Counted from the stretch's first letter, positions 10,619 to 20,102 are shown. The stretch is 64,000 nt of DNA from Symbiodinium sp. CCMP2592 (GCA_905221615.1 CAJNDT010002013.1:186001-250000), one strand, 5' to 3'. Notes: generated by a model not told the origin, from the letters alone. Translations and numbers: made by a program.

Positions 10619-10677
10619 AGTTTGACAAAGCTTGCGGCTCCGGCGCCCTGCTTGTCGTTGTCCTTGAATGAAGGGTT
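10580..10677 (-). CDS. Candidate exon, possible Ig-like repeat tail
   Basis: Minus frame NPSFKDNDKQGAGAASFVKL resembles the final strand of Ig-like repeats (xVxDxxGxAxASFxLxV). The plus strand over the same bases is open too (KLAAPAPCLSLSLNEGFYQV). Weak. Confidence 0.3.
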
Positions 10678-10974
10678 CTACCAAGTCCAACTACTGAAAA
10701 TCTATACGGGGTTCCATTTTCCGAAACTCCCATGTAGTCCTACCTAGTAGATGGGGCTCGAATGTTAATCCGTTGACCCGTAAGTCCTTGACTGAATCGT
10801 TGCTGGCAACCAAAAGCTGCCAGGTGCTGACTGCAGAAACGTGAAGAACAAGCAACATAGTGGCCTGAATAATAAATTAGAGTAAGTAGGGTGGTTGCAT
10901 GTCGTATGAGACCTCCACAGTACGATCTTTTACCACTCCACCCTGAAGCCCATAATCTGCGCCCGAAACTTTAG

Positions 10975-11076
10975 GCACAATCGATTTACAGCCATAGCGC
11001 ACAAGAAAGCGATGCTGGTGTCGTAGCAGCAGCAGTAAGTCGTCGGCGTGGAGGTGGCGGCAGTGGTAAGGGACAG
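10975..11076 (+). CDS. Candidate exon, Arg/Gly-rich
   Basis: After CTTTAG the frame reads AQSIYSHSAQESDAGVVAAA then SRRRGGGGSGKGQ, meeting GTAATC. 34 codons, phase 0. The frame stays open to a TAA at 11160. The minus strand has an 83-residue frame (10877-11128) with a signal-peptide-like start as the alternative. Confidence 0.4.
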
Positions 11077-11295
11077 GTAATCGCTCAGCGAGAAGCACGA
11101 AAAACACCACCGCCAACACGAACACCAAGAGATCTAGCTATAGGCATGAAACGGGAGTAACAGCAGCTAGCAGAATAGACATAGCAGAGTTGAAAACATG
11201 ACAATAATATTCCTCACACACAGAAAACGAACCAGACATCCAAGCCCAATAAAGACATTCGGCACATAGGGTTTAAGGGGTTGTTCTGAGATAAC

Positions 11296-11409
11296 AGAGG
11301 AAGCCAGAAAGTTGCAACATCATTCTCCCCGTTCCCGTAAGATCTATAGGGGGAATCCTACCACTAATCCTCCCTCCTTAGGCCATGTTCCAGCTTTCTG
11401 GAGTTCACT
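11296..11409. mobile_element. Family D MITE
   Basis: AAGCCAGAAAGTTGCAACAT left, ATGTTCCAGCTTTCTGGAG right. Confidence 0.75.
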
Positions 11410-11603
11410 ATCATGATGATGATGACTATTGACAATACTAGAATTAGCTTCTAGGAACCACGGGTTGTGGGTTTAATTTATTCTTTTGGCTTCAAGCGTT
11501 TCGGGCAGTCGGGTTCATGGTCAAGGGTTGTAGGTCTCAGATAGTGTGGGTCTTCGGGCCTTCGGGCAACAAGTATTCCTCTCTCCTCTCTTGGGCTGAA
11601 CTC

Positions 11604-11722
11604 CCCACTGAGCCCAATAATTACCCCCTAATTAAGGAATATAGCTTAAATCATAAGAAGAAGCCCGATATAGTTTAAGCCATATTCCTTAATTAAGGGG
11701 TATTGGTTTCTCTGGGTCTCTC
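11604..11722. mobile_element. Family G MITE, diverged
   Basis: CCCCTAATTAAGGAATATAG and inverse ATATTCCTTAATTAAGGGG around a degenerate centre. Confidence 0.65.
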
Positions 11723-11727
11723 AAATC

Positions 11728-11848
11728 CGCAACCCAAAGAGCCCAAGGCCCAAGGCCCAATGCACCAAATCCTGAACGAGAGCTCAGCAACCCAAAAGAA
11801 CGCAACCCTAAACCATGGGGTCCCCGAACCCTGCACCCAAACCCCATA
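11728..11848 (+). CDS. Candidate exon
   Basis: Frame PQPKEPKAQGPMHQILNESS ATQKNATLNHGVPEPCTQTP then TAG, starting right after the family G remnant. Could be a chance frame in Pro-rich repeat, though the middle is not repetitive. Confidence 0.3.
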
Positions 11849-12008
11849 GCCACAAACCCTAAACTCTACACCCTCACCACGACACCTGAACAGGCCCAAA
11901 CTCTAAACCTCATAGAACTATTTAAACCCTCTGGGAAAAACCCTGAAGCCTTAAACCCAAGACCCTCGGCTGCCTTCACAAAAATCTGCAGGTTGAAGGA
12001 AGCCTGAA

Positions 12009-12145
12009 AGTATAGTATAGTAGAGTAGAGCATAGTCGAGTACAGTCGAGTATAGTATAGTCTAGTCTAGTACCGCATAGTAAAGTATAGTATAGTATCC
12101 TATGATGTAACATAGTATAGTGTAGCATAGTATAGTGTAACATAG
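12009..12145. repeat. Degenerate TATAG pentamer array
   Basis: Units such as TATAG, TAGAG, CATAG, GTATAG. Similar drifted tracts at 6180-6520 and 43140-43545. Confidence 0.75.
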
Positions 12146-12529
12146 TAATTACACAAGTCTCTTGGGCTACTTCAGGACCTTGGGGTTTAGGGAGGGTCGC
12201 ATGGTCTATGTTGTAAGCACTTTCTGAGGGTTTGGGATTTTGGGGCTACTTTACAAGTGCTTTAAGTGGGGTCTCGGGCTTGTGATATAGGGTCGGCTGG
12301 TCTGGTTGGTAAGTACGTGAGTGAGGTTTAAGGCTTTTGGGGTGTCTTGCCCCCAGTCACCGTCGGCAATCCCAAACCCTAAACCCTAAACGCTGAGCCC
12401 TAAACCCAAATCTTTCAGAGCACCCAAATAGCACTGTAGGGTGACACAATGCAGGGACACCCTGCACCCAGAAACAGAAACTGTATAACACCCAGTCAGA
12501 GTAGTTTGTCATTGCTCTTCTTCACTCAG

Positions 12530-12694
12530 GGAGGCTCTGGCCTGCCTGACAAGTACCTGAATTCGGGAACCAACGGGTACCAACTACTTTGGGTTCTTCA
12601 TACGGGCCTACAAGCAGCTAGCGCTGTGGCTGTCTTATACGGAGGCTATAAGCAGCAAGACAGAGCTATTTCTGACGTATATATTCTCACATAA
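12530..12694 (+). CDS. Candidate terminal exon
   Basis: A pyrimidine-rich tract and TTCACTCAG precede the frame GGSGLPDKYLNSGTNGYQLL, VLHTGLQAASAVAVLYGGYK, QQDRAISDVYILT and TAA (12692-12694). A good acceptor and a protein-like composition. An upstream ATG in the same frame (12449) exists but the acceptor suggests an internal exon. The next gene (12709-13126) is convergent and starts 14 bp away. Confidence 0.45.
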   Translation, partial: GGSGLPDKYLNSGTNGYQLLWVLHTGLQAASAVAVLYGGYKQQDRAISDVYILT

Positions 12695-12708
12695 ACTAGG
12701 TCCCTTGT

Positions 12709-13126
12709 CTAGGTCTTAGGAGTACAGACTCTGACGAGACTTGTCAAAGGGGCTTCTCGAAGCTTGTCCAAACACTGTAGGGCTTTCAAGGTCCAGGTGC
12801 TTGGGGTGAGAAGCTCCAATATTCCATATTCCTGACTGCAAGGGACCCACAACCCCCTAAAGCTGTAGACACCCTGTACGCACATGTACATACATACATA
12901 CATGCACACATCTCTAGTCTCCGCGAGTAACTTGTTGATTGTGGTGCCACTTCCGCGACCTTTTAACCTCACAAGCTTCAATCTCCAGACGCACGTGTCT
13001 GACATCCAAAACAAGCATATCCCCTCTGAAGTATGCACCCAGCTAATGTAGTGGATGCGATTGCGCGGCAGTTTCTCGAGGCGGATTTCGCGCGATGGCG
13101 ACGATCGACCGTTGGAAGTTTCCAGC
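12709..13126 (-). CDS. Two-exon 3' part of an unidentified gene
   Basis: Exon 12910-13126 opens after TTGGCAG and stays open for 72 codons (IRLEKLPRNRIHYISWVHTS, LKGRGSGTTINKLLAETRD), ending at a GT donor after GAT. A 78-nt intron follows. Exon 12709-12831 starts after GTCAG with GAA TAT GGA (EYGILELLTPSTWTLKAL, CLDKLREAPLTSLVRVC) and ends in TAG. Both exons are in phase. No domain recognised. The 5' end is missing. The overlapping plus-strand frame at 13055-13255 is basic and repetitive and is less convincing. Confidence 0.5.
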
Positions 13127-13518
13127 CTGCCAACTTGTCACAAGTGCAGTGTTCACGGACAAGTGTTTGGCGTAAGGGCGCACGGCAAAAACGCTGCACA
13201 TTATAAAAAGCGGTGCCGAGTACTTAGACCAAGAAGGCGGTGGTTTATACTATAAATTAACATAGATATTTGGGAACAGTAGGGGATAACGCATCACCGT
13301 TCAGACACCATCGCTTGGATGCACAGCCGAGCTAGGGCACATTGAAAAGCAAGGGGGTCGACACAGCCCTAAATAGGCACTTAAATGGAGCTTTGGGTGA
13401 TGGATCCTTCCCCATCAGCCGAATCAGCACCACTCATGTGTCTAGGCGCCCATATTAACCTCTGAACCCTAAACCCTTCACCCCTAGATCCAAACCCTAC
13501 CATAAGCTGGCAGGAAGC

Positions 13519-13662
13519 ATTTGGGAGTTTCCGAAAATAGGGGACCCTGGAACAATAGCCTAAATACTAGGGTCATTATTATGAGGACCCCATCTAAAAA
13601 AACCCTTATGGAGCCCTTTAAAGGAACCCTAAGGTACCCCTTTATATCGGAAATTCCCATTT
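13519..13662. mobile_element. Family E MITE with inserted sequence
   Basis: TTGGGAGTTTCCGAAAATAG left, TATCGGAAATTCCCA right; about 40 bp longer than other copies, with extra CCCTTTAAAGG wording. Confidence 0.65.
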
Positions 13663-13680
13663 CAAGCGAGCCGGGAGCAC

Positions 13681-13745
13681 CAAAATGGGAATTCCCGAGA
13701 TGGCACCGGTGTCCACGTCGATATTCAGCCCAGCTGCAGGGGAGC
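13681..13745 (-). CDS. Candidate exon with Ig-like (He_PIG-type) signature
   Basis: Minus frame AGLNIDVDTGAISGIPI matches the LPxGLxIDxxTGxISGTP signature of putative Ig-like domains found in tandem in large surface proteins (He_PIG, family knowledge). It ends at GT after ATTTTG. It lies next to the family E element at 13519-13662. Confidence 0.45.
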
Positions 13746-13789
13746 TCGCTTGTTTTTGAAAAGCTTTAGGGTTTCGGGTTTAGGATGCA

Positions 13790-13887
13790 CACCTTAACCC
13801 CGAAGAACCTACATTTTTAAGGACTTATAATATAAAGAAATCATAATAAGAAATCCTACAAAAGGTAGGTTATTCAGGGTTAAGGTA
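13790..13887. mobile_element. Family O MITE
   Basis: ACCTTAACCCCGAAGAACCT left, AGGTTATTCAGGGTTAAGGT right. Confidence 0.8.
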
Positions 13888-14023
13888 GGTTTTGCCTAGG
13901 TCACCTCTGCTAAACATCGTGACATCAGCCTGGTCAGCAGAAGTTGGAGGAAGACGCACGTAAAACGAGGGGCGACATGTCACTGCCACTGTTCCACAGT
14001 CCACGGCCCTTGAATCGGATCCC

Positions 14024-14134
14024 TATATGGGTAGTTGTCAAAATTAGGGTCCCTTGTTGGATACCCTAAACATTAGCTGCCGTATTATAATAGGGACCCT
14101 AAAAGGGACCATAATTTTTACAACCACCCATATG
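14024..14134. mobile_element. Family F MITE
   Basis: ATATGGGTAGTTGTCAAAAT left, TTTTTACAACCACCCATAT right. Confidence 0.85.
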
Positions 14135-14411
14135 CGGTGGACTCAAATCTCTTCCTGTAATCCCCCACTCCCTGGGATTTCCAGAGCCGGCAGCTCAAAA
14201 GCCAAAAACGCAAACTAAGCACCTTCTTAGCCCTAAGCCCCCAACTCCCGAGCCGTCTAAGCCCAAAACCTCACGGAGCCAAAAGAAGCCCAAACCCGAA
14301 GCCTCCGACTGAGACCTGATTGACGCCTAGACCCCATACATTGCCATAGATGCCCTGCAGAAGCCTTATAGAACCGTTATAGCTAGATCCCCTACAGAGC
14401 CCTTCGATCCT

Positions 14412-14655
14412 CCATATTGCCCAAAACCCTACTCTAATCATTAAGGCCCCTACATTATATTCATTTCCTTCAGTTGCATGCCCATAACCCTACTCTAAAT
14501 ATCAAGGCCCCTACATTATATTCATTTTATTCAGTTTCATGCCCAAAACCCTACTCCAATTATCAAGGCCCCTACATTATATTCATTCTATACAGTTTCA
14601 TGCCCAAAACCCTACTCTAATTATCAAGGCCCCTACATTATATATTACATTCATT
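14412..14655. repeat. 61-bp tandem array, four copies
   Basis: Unit includes CCAAAACCCTACTCTAATTA, TCAAGGCCCCTACATTATAT and TCATTTATTCAG. It contains the family H right end. Confidence 0.85.
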
Positions 14656-14660
14656 TATTC

Positions 14661-14745
14661 AGCTCCAGGTCCAGAGAGCCCAACCTGGAAGTGACGGCCG
14701 TGCTCGGAACTCCACCTGAGTCGAAAGGAAGGGAGGGGCCGGTCT
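14661..14745 (+). CDS. Candidate exon abutting a family C element
   Basis: After TTTATTCAG the frame reads SRSREPNLEVTAVLGTPPES KGREGPVLR and runs into the family C element at 14746. Confidence 0.35.
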
Positions 14746-14982
14746 TACGGTTGATGATATAAATCCTGCATTACCCATAATAAGGAATAAACCTAGGGCT
14801 CCTTTAAAGGGATCTATAGGGGTACCTTTAAGGGATCCTTTAAGGGATCTATAGGGTTTTAGGGTTTAGGGTTTAGGTTGATGATATAAATCCTGCAATA
14901 CCTATAGTAAGGAACATACCATAATTCCCATAGTTGAGAGGGTCCTTATAAGGTAATGCAGGATTTATATCATCCACCGTAG
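14746..14982. mobile_element. Composite family C element
   Basis: A left half C element (14746-14780), then TCCTTTAAAGGGATCTATAG wording, TTTAGGG repeats, then a complete C element from 14876 to 14981. The same order recurs at 18550-18738. Confidence 0.7.
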
Positions 14983-15260
14983 GATTCAACGCTTTAGGGT
15001 TTCAGGGGTTCCTCTAAAGGAACCCTCGAGGTTCCTTTAAAGGGATCTATAAGGGATCTATAGGGTTTTAGGGTTAAGGGGTTCCTAAGGGTTCCTTTGA
15101 AGGGATCTATATAAGGGATTTATAGGGTTTGAGGGTCTAGGGGATCGTGGCACTTCGGGCATATAGGGTTTAGAGTTTCGGGCTTATAAGGGCTCTTAGG
15201 ACTTAGGCTTCCTGACTTCCGTGTCTGAGATGTGTCCTTTGAGCACTTTTGTCCTTGCAG

Positions 15261-15380
15261 GCAAAGGCCAAGCTCTATTTCTTTTGGCAGGTCGGCTCCA
15301 GGCATATAGGCCTGTGCTGCCAGTACCCATACGCACAGACTGGAGCCCGAGTGCTACACTCTCATTTTTTCCGCAGCTGA
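15261..15380 (+). CDS. Candidate terminal exon
   Basis: Preceded by TTTTGTCCTTGCAG, a strong acceptor. Frame AKAKLYFFWQVGSRHIGLCC, QYPYAQTGARVLHSHFFRS, TGA. 39 residues. The long minus-strand frame over the same place (15196-15477) is the alternative. Confidence 0.4.
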   Translation, partial: AKAKLYFFWQVGSRHIGLCCQYPYAQTGARVLHSHFFRS

Positions 15381-15564
15381 AAAAGAACAAACTCCCACAG
15401 TGCCACTTGTCGGAAATCTGAACGCCCCAAGCCTTAAACCGCGATGGAGTTGCGCTCAAAATGACTTCCTTGCCCAAAAGCCCTTGAGCCTAATCTCCAA
15501 ACATTGAACCTTTCAGCCCACCCCCTTCCCCCCTTAACCACAACAACATCTAAACAACAAGAAC

Positions 15565-15645
15565 TACCTGTAGCGGAAAAGACCTACCTTTTTAAGGATC
15601 TACATATAGAAAACATAAGAAGGAACTCTAAAGAGGCACCTGGTC
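15565..15645. mobile_element. Diverged family O element
   Basis: GACCTACCTTTTTAAGGATC matches the left arm; right arm decayed. Confidence 0.45.
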
Positions 15646-15728
15646 GTAATAGTTCCTCGGGAAGTCCAGCTCAGAGAACTCCGCCACCTGACGGGTCGCC
15701 CACATGCTTGAACGTAGCATTCACTCAA
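15642..15728 (+). CDS. Candidate Ser/Pro-rich exon
   Basis: Frame PGRNSSSGSPAQRTPPPDGS PTCLNVAFT, ending at the family P element (15724). Confidence 0.3.
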
Positions 15729-15858
15729 AGGGGAAAAGGAGGGACCCTCAATGGGGACCCCTACCCTATAATGGGCCATTTAATGGGTATATAATAGCTA
15801 TAATATAAAGGGTATATACCTAGGGATCCTTATTAAGGGTCCCTCCTTTTCCCTTTGA
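15724..15858. mobile_element. Family P MITE, full
   Basis: TCAAAGGGGAAAAGGAGGGA left, TCCCTCCTTTTCCCTTTGA right, nearly perfect. Confidence 0.85.
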
Positions 15859-16099
15859 TTAAGAAACTGTCTAGGGAGTCTCGGGTCGAAGAGCTTTTTT
15901 TGTTTACAGGCTAGTTGCGATAATTACTTCTTATGTGGAATAAGGGTAGTACTGGGCATCCTAGCTATCGAATTTGATGTATGAGGTGCTAACAGCGTTC
16001 CATGGAGAATACTCGGGACTGATCGTGTTCTACAGTATTGAAGAAGGTCCATAGAGAGCATGTTACCTATGCAGCAGGTCGCTGTCCTTGGATGAATAC

Positions 16100-16351
16100 C
16101 TATCCGTATGTACCTACTTCAGGCCTGGAAATTCTCAAGTCTCCCTCAACCCTCAACCGAACCTCTCTTCTCCAAACTATAAGTTCACACCTCTGACCAG
16201 AACACATCAAACCTAGAGGAACATGTTCGAATGTATAGAACGGTATAGACATCCAAATACTACACATGTGACGGGACAGGGGTGTTGGCTTTTCGGAGAA
16301 CCCCAGAACCCGATCTTCTGTACACCTTGCTAGTAAGTCCGGCAGCCCCAC
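16100..16351 (-). CDS. 83-residue open frame, unidentified
   Basis: Frame LPDLLARCTEDRVLGFSEKP, HMCSIWMSIPFYTFEHVPLG, CELIVWRREVRLRVEGDLRI has a mixed globular composition without repeat, so it may be a real exon. No domain recognised. Confidence 0.4.
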   Translation of the reverse strand: MGLPDLLARCTEDRVLGFSEKPTPLSRHMCSIWMSIPFYTFEHVPLGLMCSGQRCELIVWRREVRLRVEGDLRISRPEVGTYG

Positions 16352-16454
16352 CCTGTAAACCCGAAGCCGTCTAATGTCGGGGCCTTGGCTGTTCTACAGT
16401 ATAATTACAGTAAGGAACCTTCAGGAGCAATATTGGTAATTATTTAAGCTTCCA

Positions 16455-16559
16455 TATGGTTGAAGATATAAATCCTGCATTACCTTAAGGACCCTAAACT
16501 AGGGGAATAATGGTATATTCCTTACTATGGGTAATGCAGGATTTGTATCATCAACCGTA
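16455..16559. mobile_element. Family C MITE (inverted loop)
   Basis: TATGGTTGAAGATATAAATC left, TTTGTATCATCAACCGTA right; the asymmetric loop is in the opposite orientation to 7713. Confidence 0.85.
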
Positions 16560-16682
16560 TCAAACCAAAACTTAGATCTAGACCGCCCTCAACTCAAGTC
16601 CGAATCTACGAAGTAGAAAGAACCAACTCCGATACCTTCCAGCCCAAACAGTCCCGCAAAAACGGCTTAAGGTTTCGGGCTT

Positions 16683-16797
16683 AATATAGGGGCCTTAATA
16701 ATCAGAAAAGGGTTTCGGGGCCCATTATACTCTTCAAAATAAGGAGCCTCCCAAATCGTATAGGTAATTTATTAAGGCCCCTATATTGTTCACGGAC
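16683..16797. mobile_element. Family H MITE
   Basis: TATAGGGGCCTTAATAAT left, ATTTATTAAGGCCCCTATA right. A lone H right end lies at 16881-16898. Confidence 0.8.
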
Positions 16798-16885
16798 ATC
16801 CGTCGGTCAGAGAAGCGAGTCGAACGAGCCTGGTGGCACTTTGGCCAATCCCAGACCTTACCTAAAATGGAATCAAGACATTATT
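16795..16885 (+). CDS. Candidate exon between two foldback elements
   Basis: Frame TSVGQRSESNEPGGTLANPR PYLKWNQDIIK fills the gap between a family H element and an H fragment plus family E element, as expected for an exon flanked by element-filled introns. Confidence 0.4.
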
Positions 16886-16894
16886 AAGGCCCCT

Positions 16895-17003
16895 ATATGG
16901 GAGCTTCCGAATATTAGAGGTACCTTTTGGGGGTCCTTTATAGTAAGGATCCTACTATTTAGGGTGCTATATTAGGCCCCGTCTTTTCGGAAACTACCAT
17001 ATT
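16895..17003. mobile_element. Family E MITE
   Basis: TATGGGAGCTTCCGAATATT left, TTTTCGGAAACTACCATA right. Confidence 0.75.
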
Positions 17004-17093
17004 GTGGCGGTATTGGGCTTCATGGGTTCTGGGCTTAGGGTCCCCAAGCAAGCCTAACGTCTGAATTCCGAATCCCAAACCCTGAGGCCAAAG

Positions 17094-17199
17094 CTGGGTA
17101 GTTGCCAAAATTATGGTCCCTTTTTGGGTTCCCTAAATATTGGGTGCCGTATTATAACAAGGACCCAAAAAAGGACCCTAATTTTGACAACCACTCACC
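17094..17199. mobile_element. Family F MITE
   Basis: TGGGTAGTTGCCAAAATTAT left, TAATTTTGACAACCACTCA right. Confidence 0.8.
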
Positions 17200-17570
17200 T
17201 GAATCCCCAACCCTGACCCTAACCCCTAAACTCCTTTTACGATCGTTGCTAGTGTTACTATTGCTTACTATTATTCTTCTTCTTCACTAATGATTCTTCT
17301 TCTCTTAGGTTTTTCTTATTCTGAATGTTATTATTGTTATTGTTATTTTTAACGCCCCAACAACGAACTACTCCCCCGAGGTGGCGGCCAGGGGCGTAAA
17401 CTCCAGTTGCAGGGTGAGGTCCTGGGGTTCTCGGTGTCTTACAGTTTTGCATGATGACCAACATGGCTGTGAAACTGTACAGGGATATCAGAAAGACGCA
17501 CTTTGGGTATAGTTTCTTGTATCGGTTTGTAGTGGGTAGGGTTGGGGTTGGGAAAAATAACAAGGACTAA

Positions 17571-17771
17571 GTGGGTGTACAGCTAGCTATATTACTCGAA
17601 TGGTGTATACGAGTTCAGCACTTGGACTCAAGCCATACAAAGAAGAGCAACGCTACAGATGCCATGAAGGCTCCGGAGGCTATCAAACGCCAGAACCCCA
17701 CAACCCCAATAAATCAGCCCCCTATACAGTGGGATACCGTTCCGCAGCTTCGAGAATGTGAAGCCTTCTAG
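17571..17771 (+). CDS. 66-residue open frame, doubtful
   Basis: Frame HTKKSNATDAMKAPEAIKRQ, INQPPIQWDTVPQLRECEAF, TAG, hydrophilic. No family. The AT-rich microsatellite-like tract 17255-17350 lies upstream. Confidence 0.3.
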   Translation: MGVQLAILLEWCIRVQHLDSSHTKKSNATDAMKAPEAIKRQNPTTPINQPPIQWDTVPQLRECEAF

Positions 17772-17799
17772 TAGCTAGTAGCCTTATGAGGGCCCCCAC

Positions 17800-18467
17800 C
17801 CCTAAACTCTAAACCCTAAACCCAAAACCTCCATGCCTCAAAGCCACAAAGCCCCCGAACATCAAACTCCTCAGCCCCAGGGCCGTAAACCCCGAAAGCC
17901 ACACCCAGACAGGCACCCTAAACCCTAAACCCTCAACCCTCAACCCCTAAACTCTCAGACCCCTAAACCCTGAACCACTAAACCCCGCAACCCCTATAAA
18001 CCCCCCTAAACCCCTAAACCCCTAAACCCTAAACCCCTAAACCCTAAAACCCTAAACCCTAAACCCTAGACCCTAAACCCTAAACCCTAGACCCTAAACC
18101 GTAAACCCCTAAACCCTAAAACCCTAAACCCTAAACCCTAGACCCTAAACCCCTAAACCCCTAAACCCTAAACCCCTAAACCCTAAAACCCTAAACCCTA
18201 ACCCCTAAGACCCTAAACCCTAAACCCTAAACCCTAGACCCTAAACCCTAAAACCCTAAACCCTAAACCCTAAAACCCTAAACCCCTAAACCCTAAACCC
18301 CTAAACCCTAAACCCCTAAACCCCTAAACCCTAAACCCTAAACCCTAAAACCCTAAACCCTAAAACCCTAAACCCTAAACCCTAAAACCCTAAACTCTAA
18401 AACCCTAAACCCTAAAACCCTAAACCCTAAACCCCTAAAACCTAAACCCCTAAAACCCTAAACCCGA
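17800..18467. repeat. Largest CCCTAAA array
   Basis: About 90 units, all in CCCTAAA orientation, mixing 7-mers with 8-mers (CCCCTAAA, CCCTAAAA) and CCCTAGA. No gene inside. Confidence 0.95.
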
Positions 18468-18474
18468 CCTCGAC

Positions 18475-18545
18475 CTGAGCTAAGGAGGCCCTAGAGACCT
18501 GCTCCCAGTTCCATCGGTAGCTGTCAGAAAGAATCAGAAACACTC
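18475..18545 (-). CDS. Candidate exon beside the large telomere-type array
   Basis: Frame VFLILSDSYRWNWEQVSRAS LAQ ends with CAG before GTCGAGG. It sits between the composite element at 18550 and the array ending at 18467. Confidence 0.4.
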
Positions 18546-18549
18546 CAAG

Positions 18550-18738
18550 TAAGGAATAAACCTAGGGTTCCTTTAAAGGGATCTATAGGGGTACCTTTAA
18601 GGGGTTCCTTTAAGGGATCTATAGGGATTTTTAGGGTTTAGGTGGATGATATAAATCCTGCAATTAAGGACCCTAAACTATGGGAATTATGGTATATTTC
18701 TTATTAGGGGTAATGCAAGATTTTTTTCCTCAGCCGTA
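18550..18738. mobile_element. Second composite family C element
   Basis: Opens with AAGGAATAAACCTAGGGTTC as inside the 14746 composite, then TCCTTTAAGGGATCTATAGG and TTTAGGG wording, then GATGATATAAATCCTGCAAT and a decayed C right arm ending CAGCCGTA. Confidence 0.7.
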
Positions 18739-18739
18739 G

Positions 18740-18829
18740 GGCAACAAGCAAGTATACAGATTCCAGCTACCATAGAGCCGCTGTAGAATCTACCGTAGAA
18801 CCAGCTGCCCCTCTAAACCGTACGCCCTA
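18740..18829 (+). CDS. Candidate exon whose acceptor is the end of a family C element
   Basis: The family C element ends CAGCCGTA. With the next base this gives TAG followed by G, and the frame then reads ATSKYTDSSYHRAAVESTVE PAAPLNRTP to TAA. Confidence 0.45.
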
Positions 18830-18913
18830 AACCCGGAACCCCCCAGTCTAAATCTCCCAAAATATACCGTAACATTCTATGCTATACTATAACCATATAC
18901 CAGTATCGATTAC

Positions 18914-19047
18914 TATAACCCTAAACCCTAAACCCTAAACCCTAAACCCTAAGCCCTAAACCCTAAACCCTAAGCCCTAAACCCTAAACCCTAAACCCTA
19001 AACCCTAAACCCTAAACCCCAAACCCTAAACCCTAAACCTTAAACCC
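18914..19047. repeat. CCCTAAA array
   Basis: Regular 7-mers with CCCTAAG variants, entered directly from the 27-bp repeat at 18880. Confidence 0.9.
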
Positions 19048-19137
19048 CCCGTCTGAGTCCGAGGCCACAGAGGTGATGGAGACGTTGAACTGCTTGTAGA
19101 TGAATGAAGGAGGCTGCCGCGCCTGGCGTCTAGAGTC

Positions 19138-19342
19138 TACCCATAGGCCCCATAGTAGTTCCTTTTTGGGATTACCCAGAGACTCCAATATCCCTTGATT
19201 AAGGAATATTCCTTAACTCATATTAGGGATCCTACTATAATCTAAAGTATATTCCTTAATTAAAGGATATTGGAGGCTCTGGGTACCTTATAGGATTCTA
19301 TATACGAGCCACAAAAAGGAACTACTTTGGGGCCTATGGGTA
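19138..19342. mobile_element. Family A MITE interrupted by a family G MITE
   Basis: TACCCATAGGCCCCATAGTA left, TTTGGGGCCTATGGGTA right. The family G element at 19173-19285 splits GGGATTACCTTA. Confidence 0.9.
19173..19285. mobile_element. Family G MITE, nested, with TA duplication
   Basis: CCCAGAGACTCCAATATCCC left, GGATATTGGAGGCTCTGGG right, TA on each side. Uninterrupted family A copies read GGGATTACCTTA here. Confidence 0.9.
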
Positions 19343-19521
19343 GAGTTGAAGGCCTTGGGTTCGGAAGCTAGGGGCTTCGAGTTAAAAGCGTGGCCCTGAA
19401 CCCTTATAAACCCTACACGTCGTCGCAGGCTTGCAGATTGAAAGGGCTTTCCAGAACCTCTGGGCTTGGGTGCGGTAGGGTCCAAGGACATTAAGAAGCC
19501 AGAACAAACCAATTGTGAGTC

Positions 19522-19617
19522 TAACCCCAAGGGTCCAAAGGACCCACTAATCAGGTACTTGGGCTTAGGATACTAGTTATGTAGGTATGATTATTGGGTA
19601 CTTGGACCCGTAGGGTA
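19522..19617. mobile_element. Family J-like MITE, diverged
   Basis: TAACCCCAAGGGTCCAAAGG left, GTACTTGGACCCGTAGGGTA right. Confidence 0.55.
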
Positions 19618-19796
19618 AGATAAACAGCTCTGCATAGCTTCTTTATGGTGGTCAGGGCTGCAAGCCTGATAAGGGTTGTCGGATTTGCTGTTGGAGGGTC
19701 TTTGCAAAACTATTGCACTCCTTTCCATGTGGGAGTTTCGGAATCGAGTACCCTAGTTTAGACACTGCATGAAAACTAAAAACCGGGATTCTCACC

Positions 19797-19862
19797 ATGA
19801 GGTTCCACGAAGACGGGATGCCTAACGCGTCAGAAATGCCACAAGCCAGCCATCTATCTTAG
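19797..19862 (+). CDS. 21-residue ATG-started frame
   Basis: MRFHEDGMPNASEMPQASHL S then TAG. Non-repetitive and protein-like but very short; could be a micro-exon or chance. Confidence 0.25.
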   Translation: MRFHEDGMPNASEMPQASHLS

Positions 19863-19970
19863 CTTAAGTTCTTAGATCTTAGACTCACAGGAAACACTAA
19901 ACCCTGAACCCGAAGCTAAACTCTCACCCTAAACCCTAGGCCTTAAACCCGGATTCCGAAACCCTAAAAC

Positions 19971-20102
19971 AATCACCTTCATCCGTCAACAGAGTGGCAA
20001 CCAGGAGCCACAGACACGTCAGCTTCGAGCCTTCTCAAAGCCTACCTATACACCATCCACCGTAGTTTCCTTCCTGGCTAAACCAGCTACAGTACATTAT
20101 TA
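19971..20102 (+). CDS. Candidate exon
   Basis: Frame ITFIRQQSGNQEPQTRQLRA FSKPTYTPSTVVSFLAKPAT VHY then TAG. A second plus frame is open over most of it, so moderate doubt. Confidence 0.3.

Noticed and set aside
17258-17563. 101-residue minus-strand frame
   Set aside because: Includes an Asn run from an ATT-rich tract; plus-strand frames are equally open and no splice support was found.
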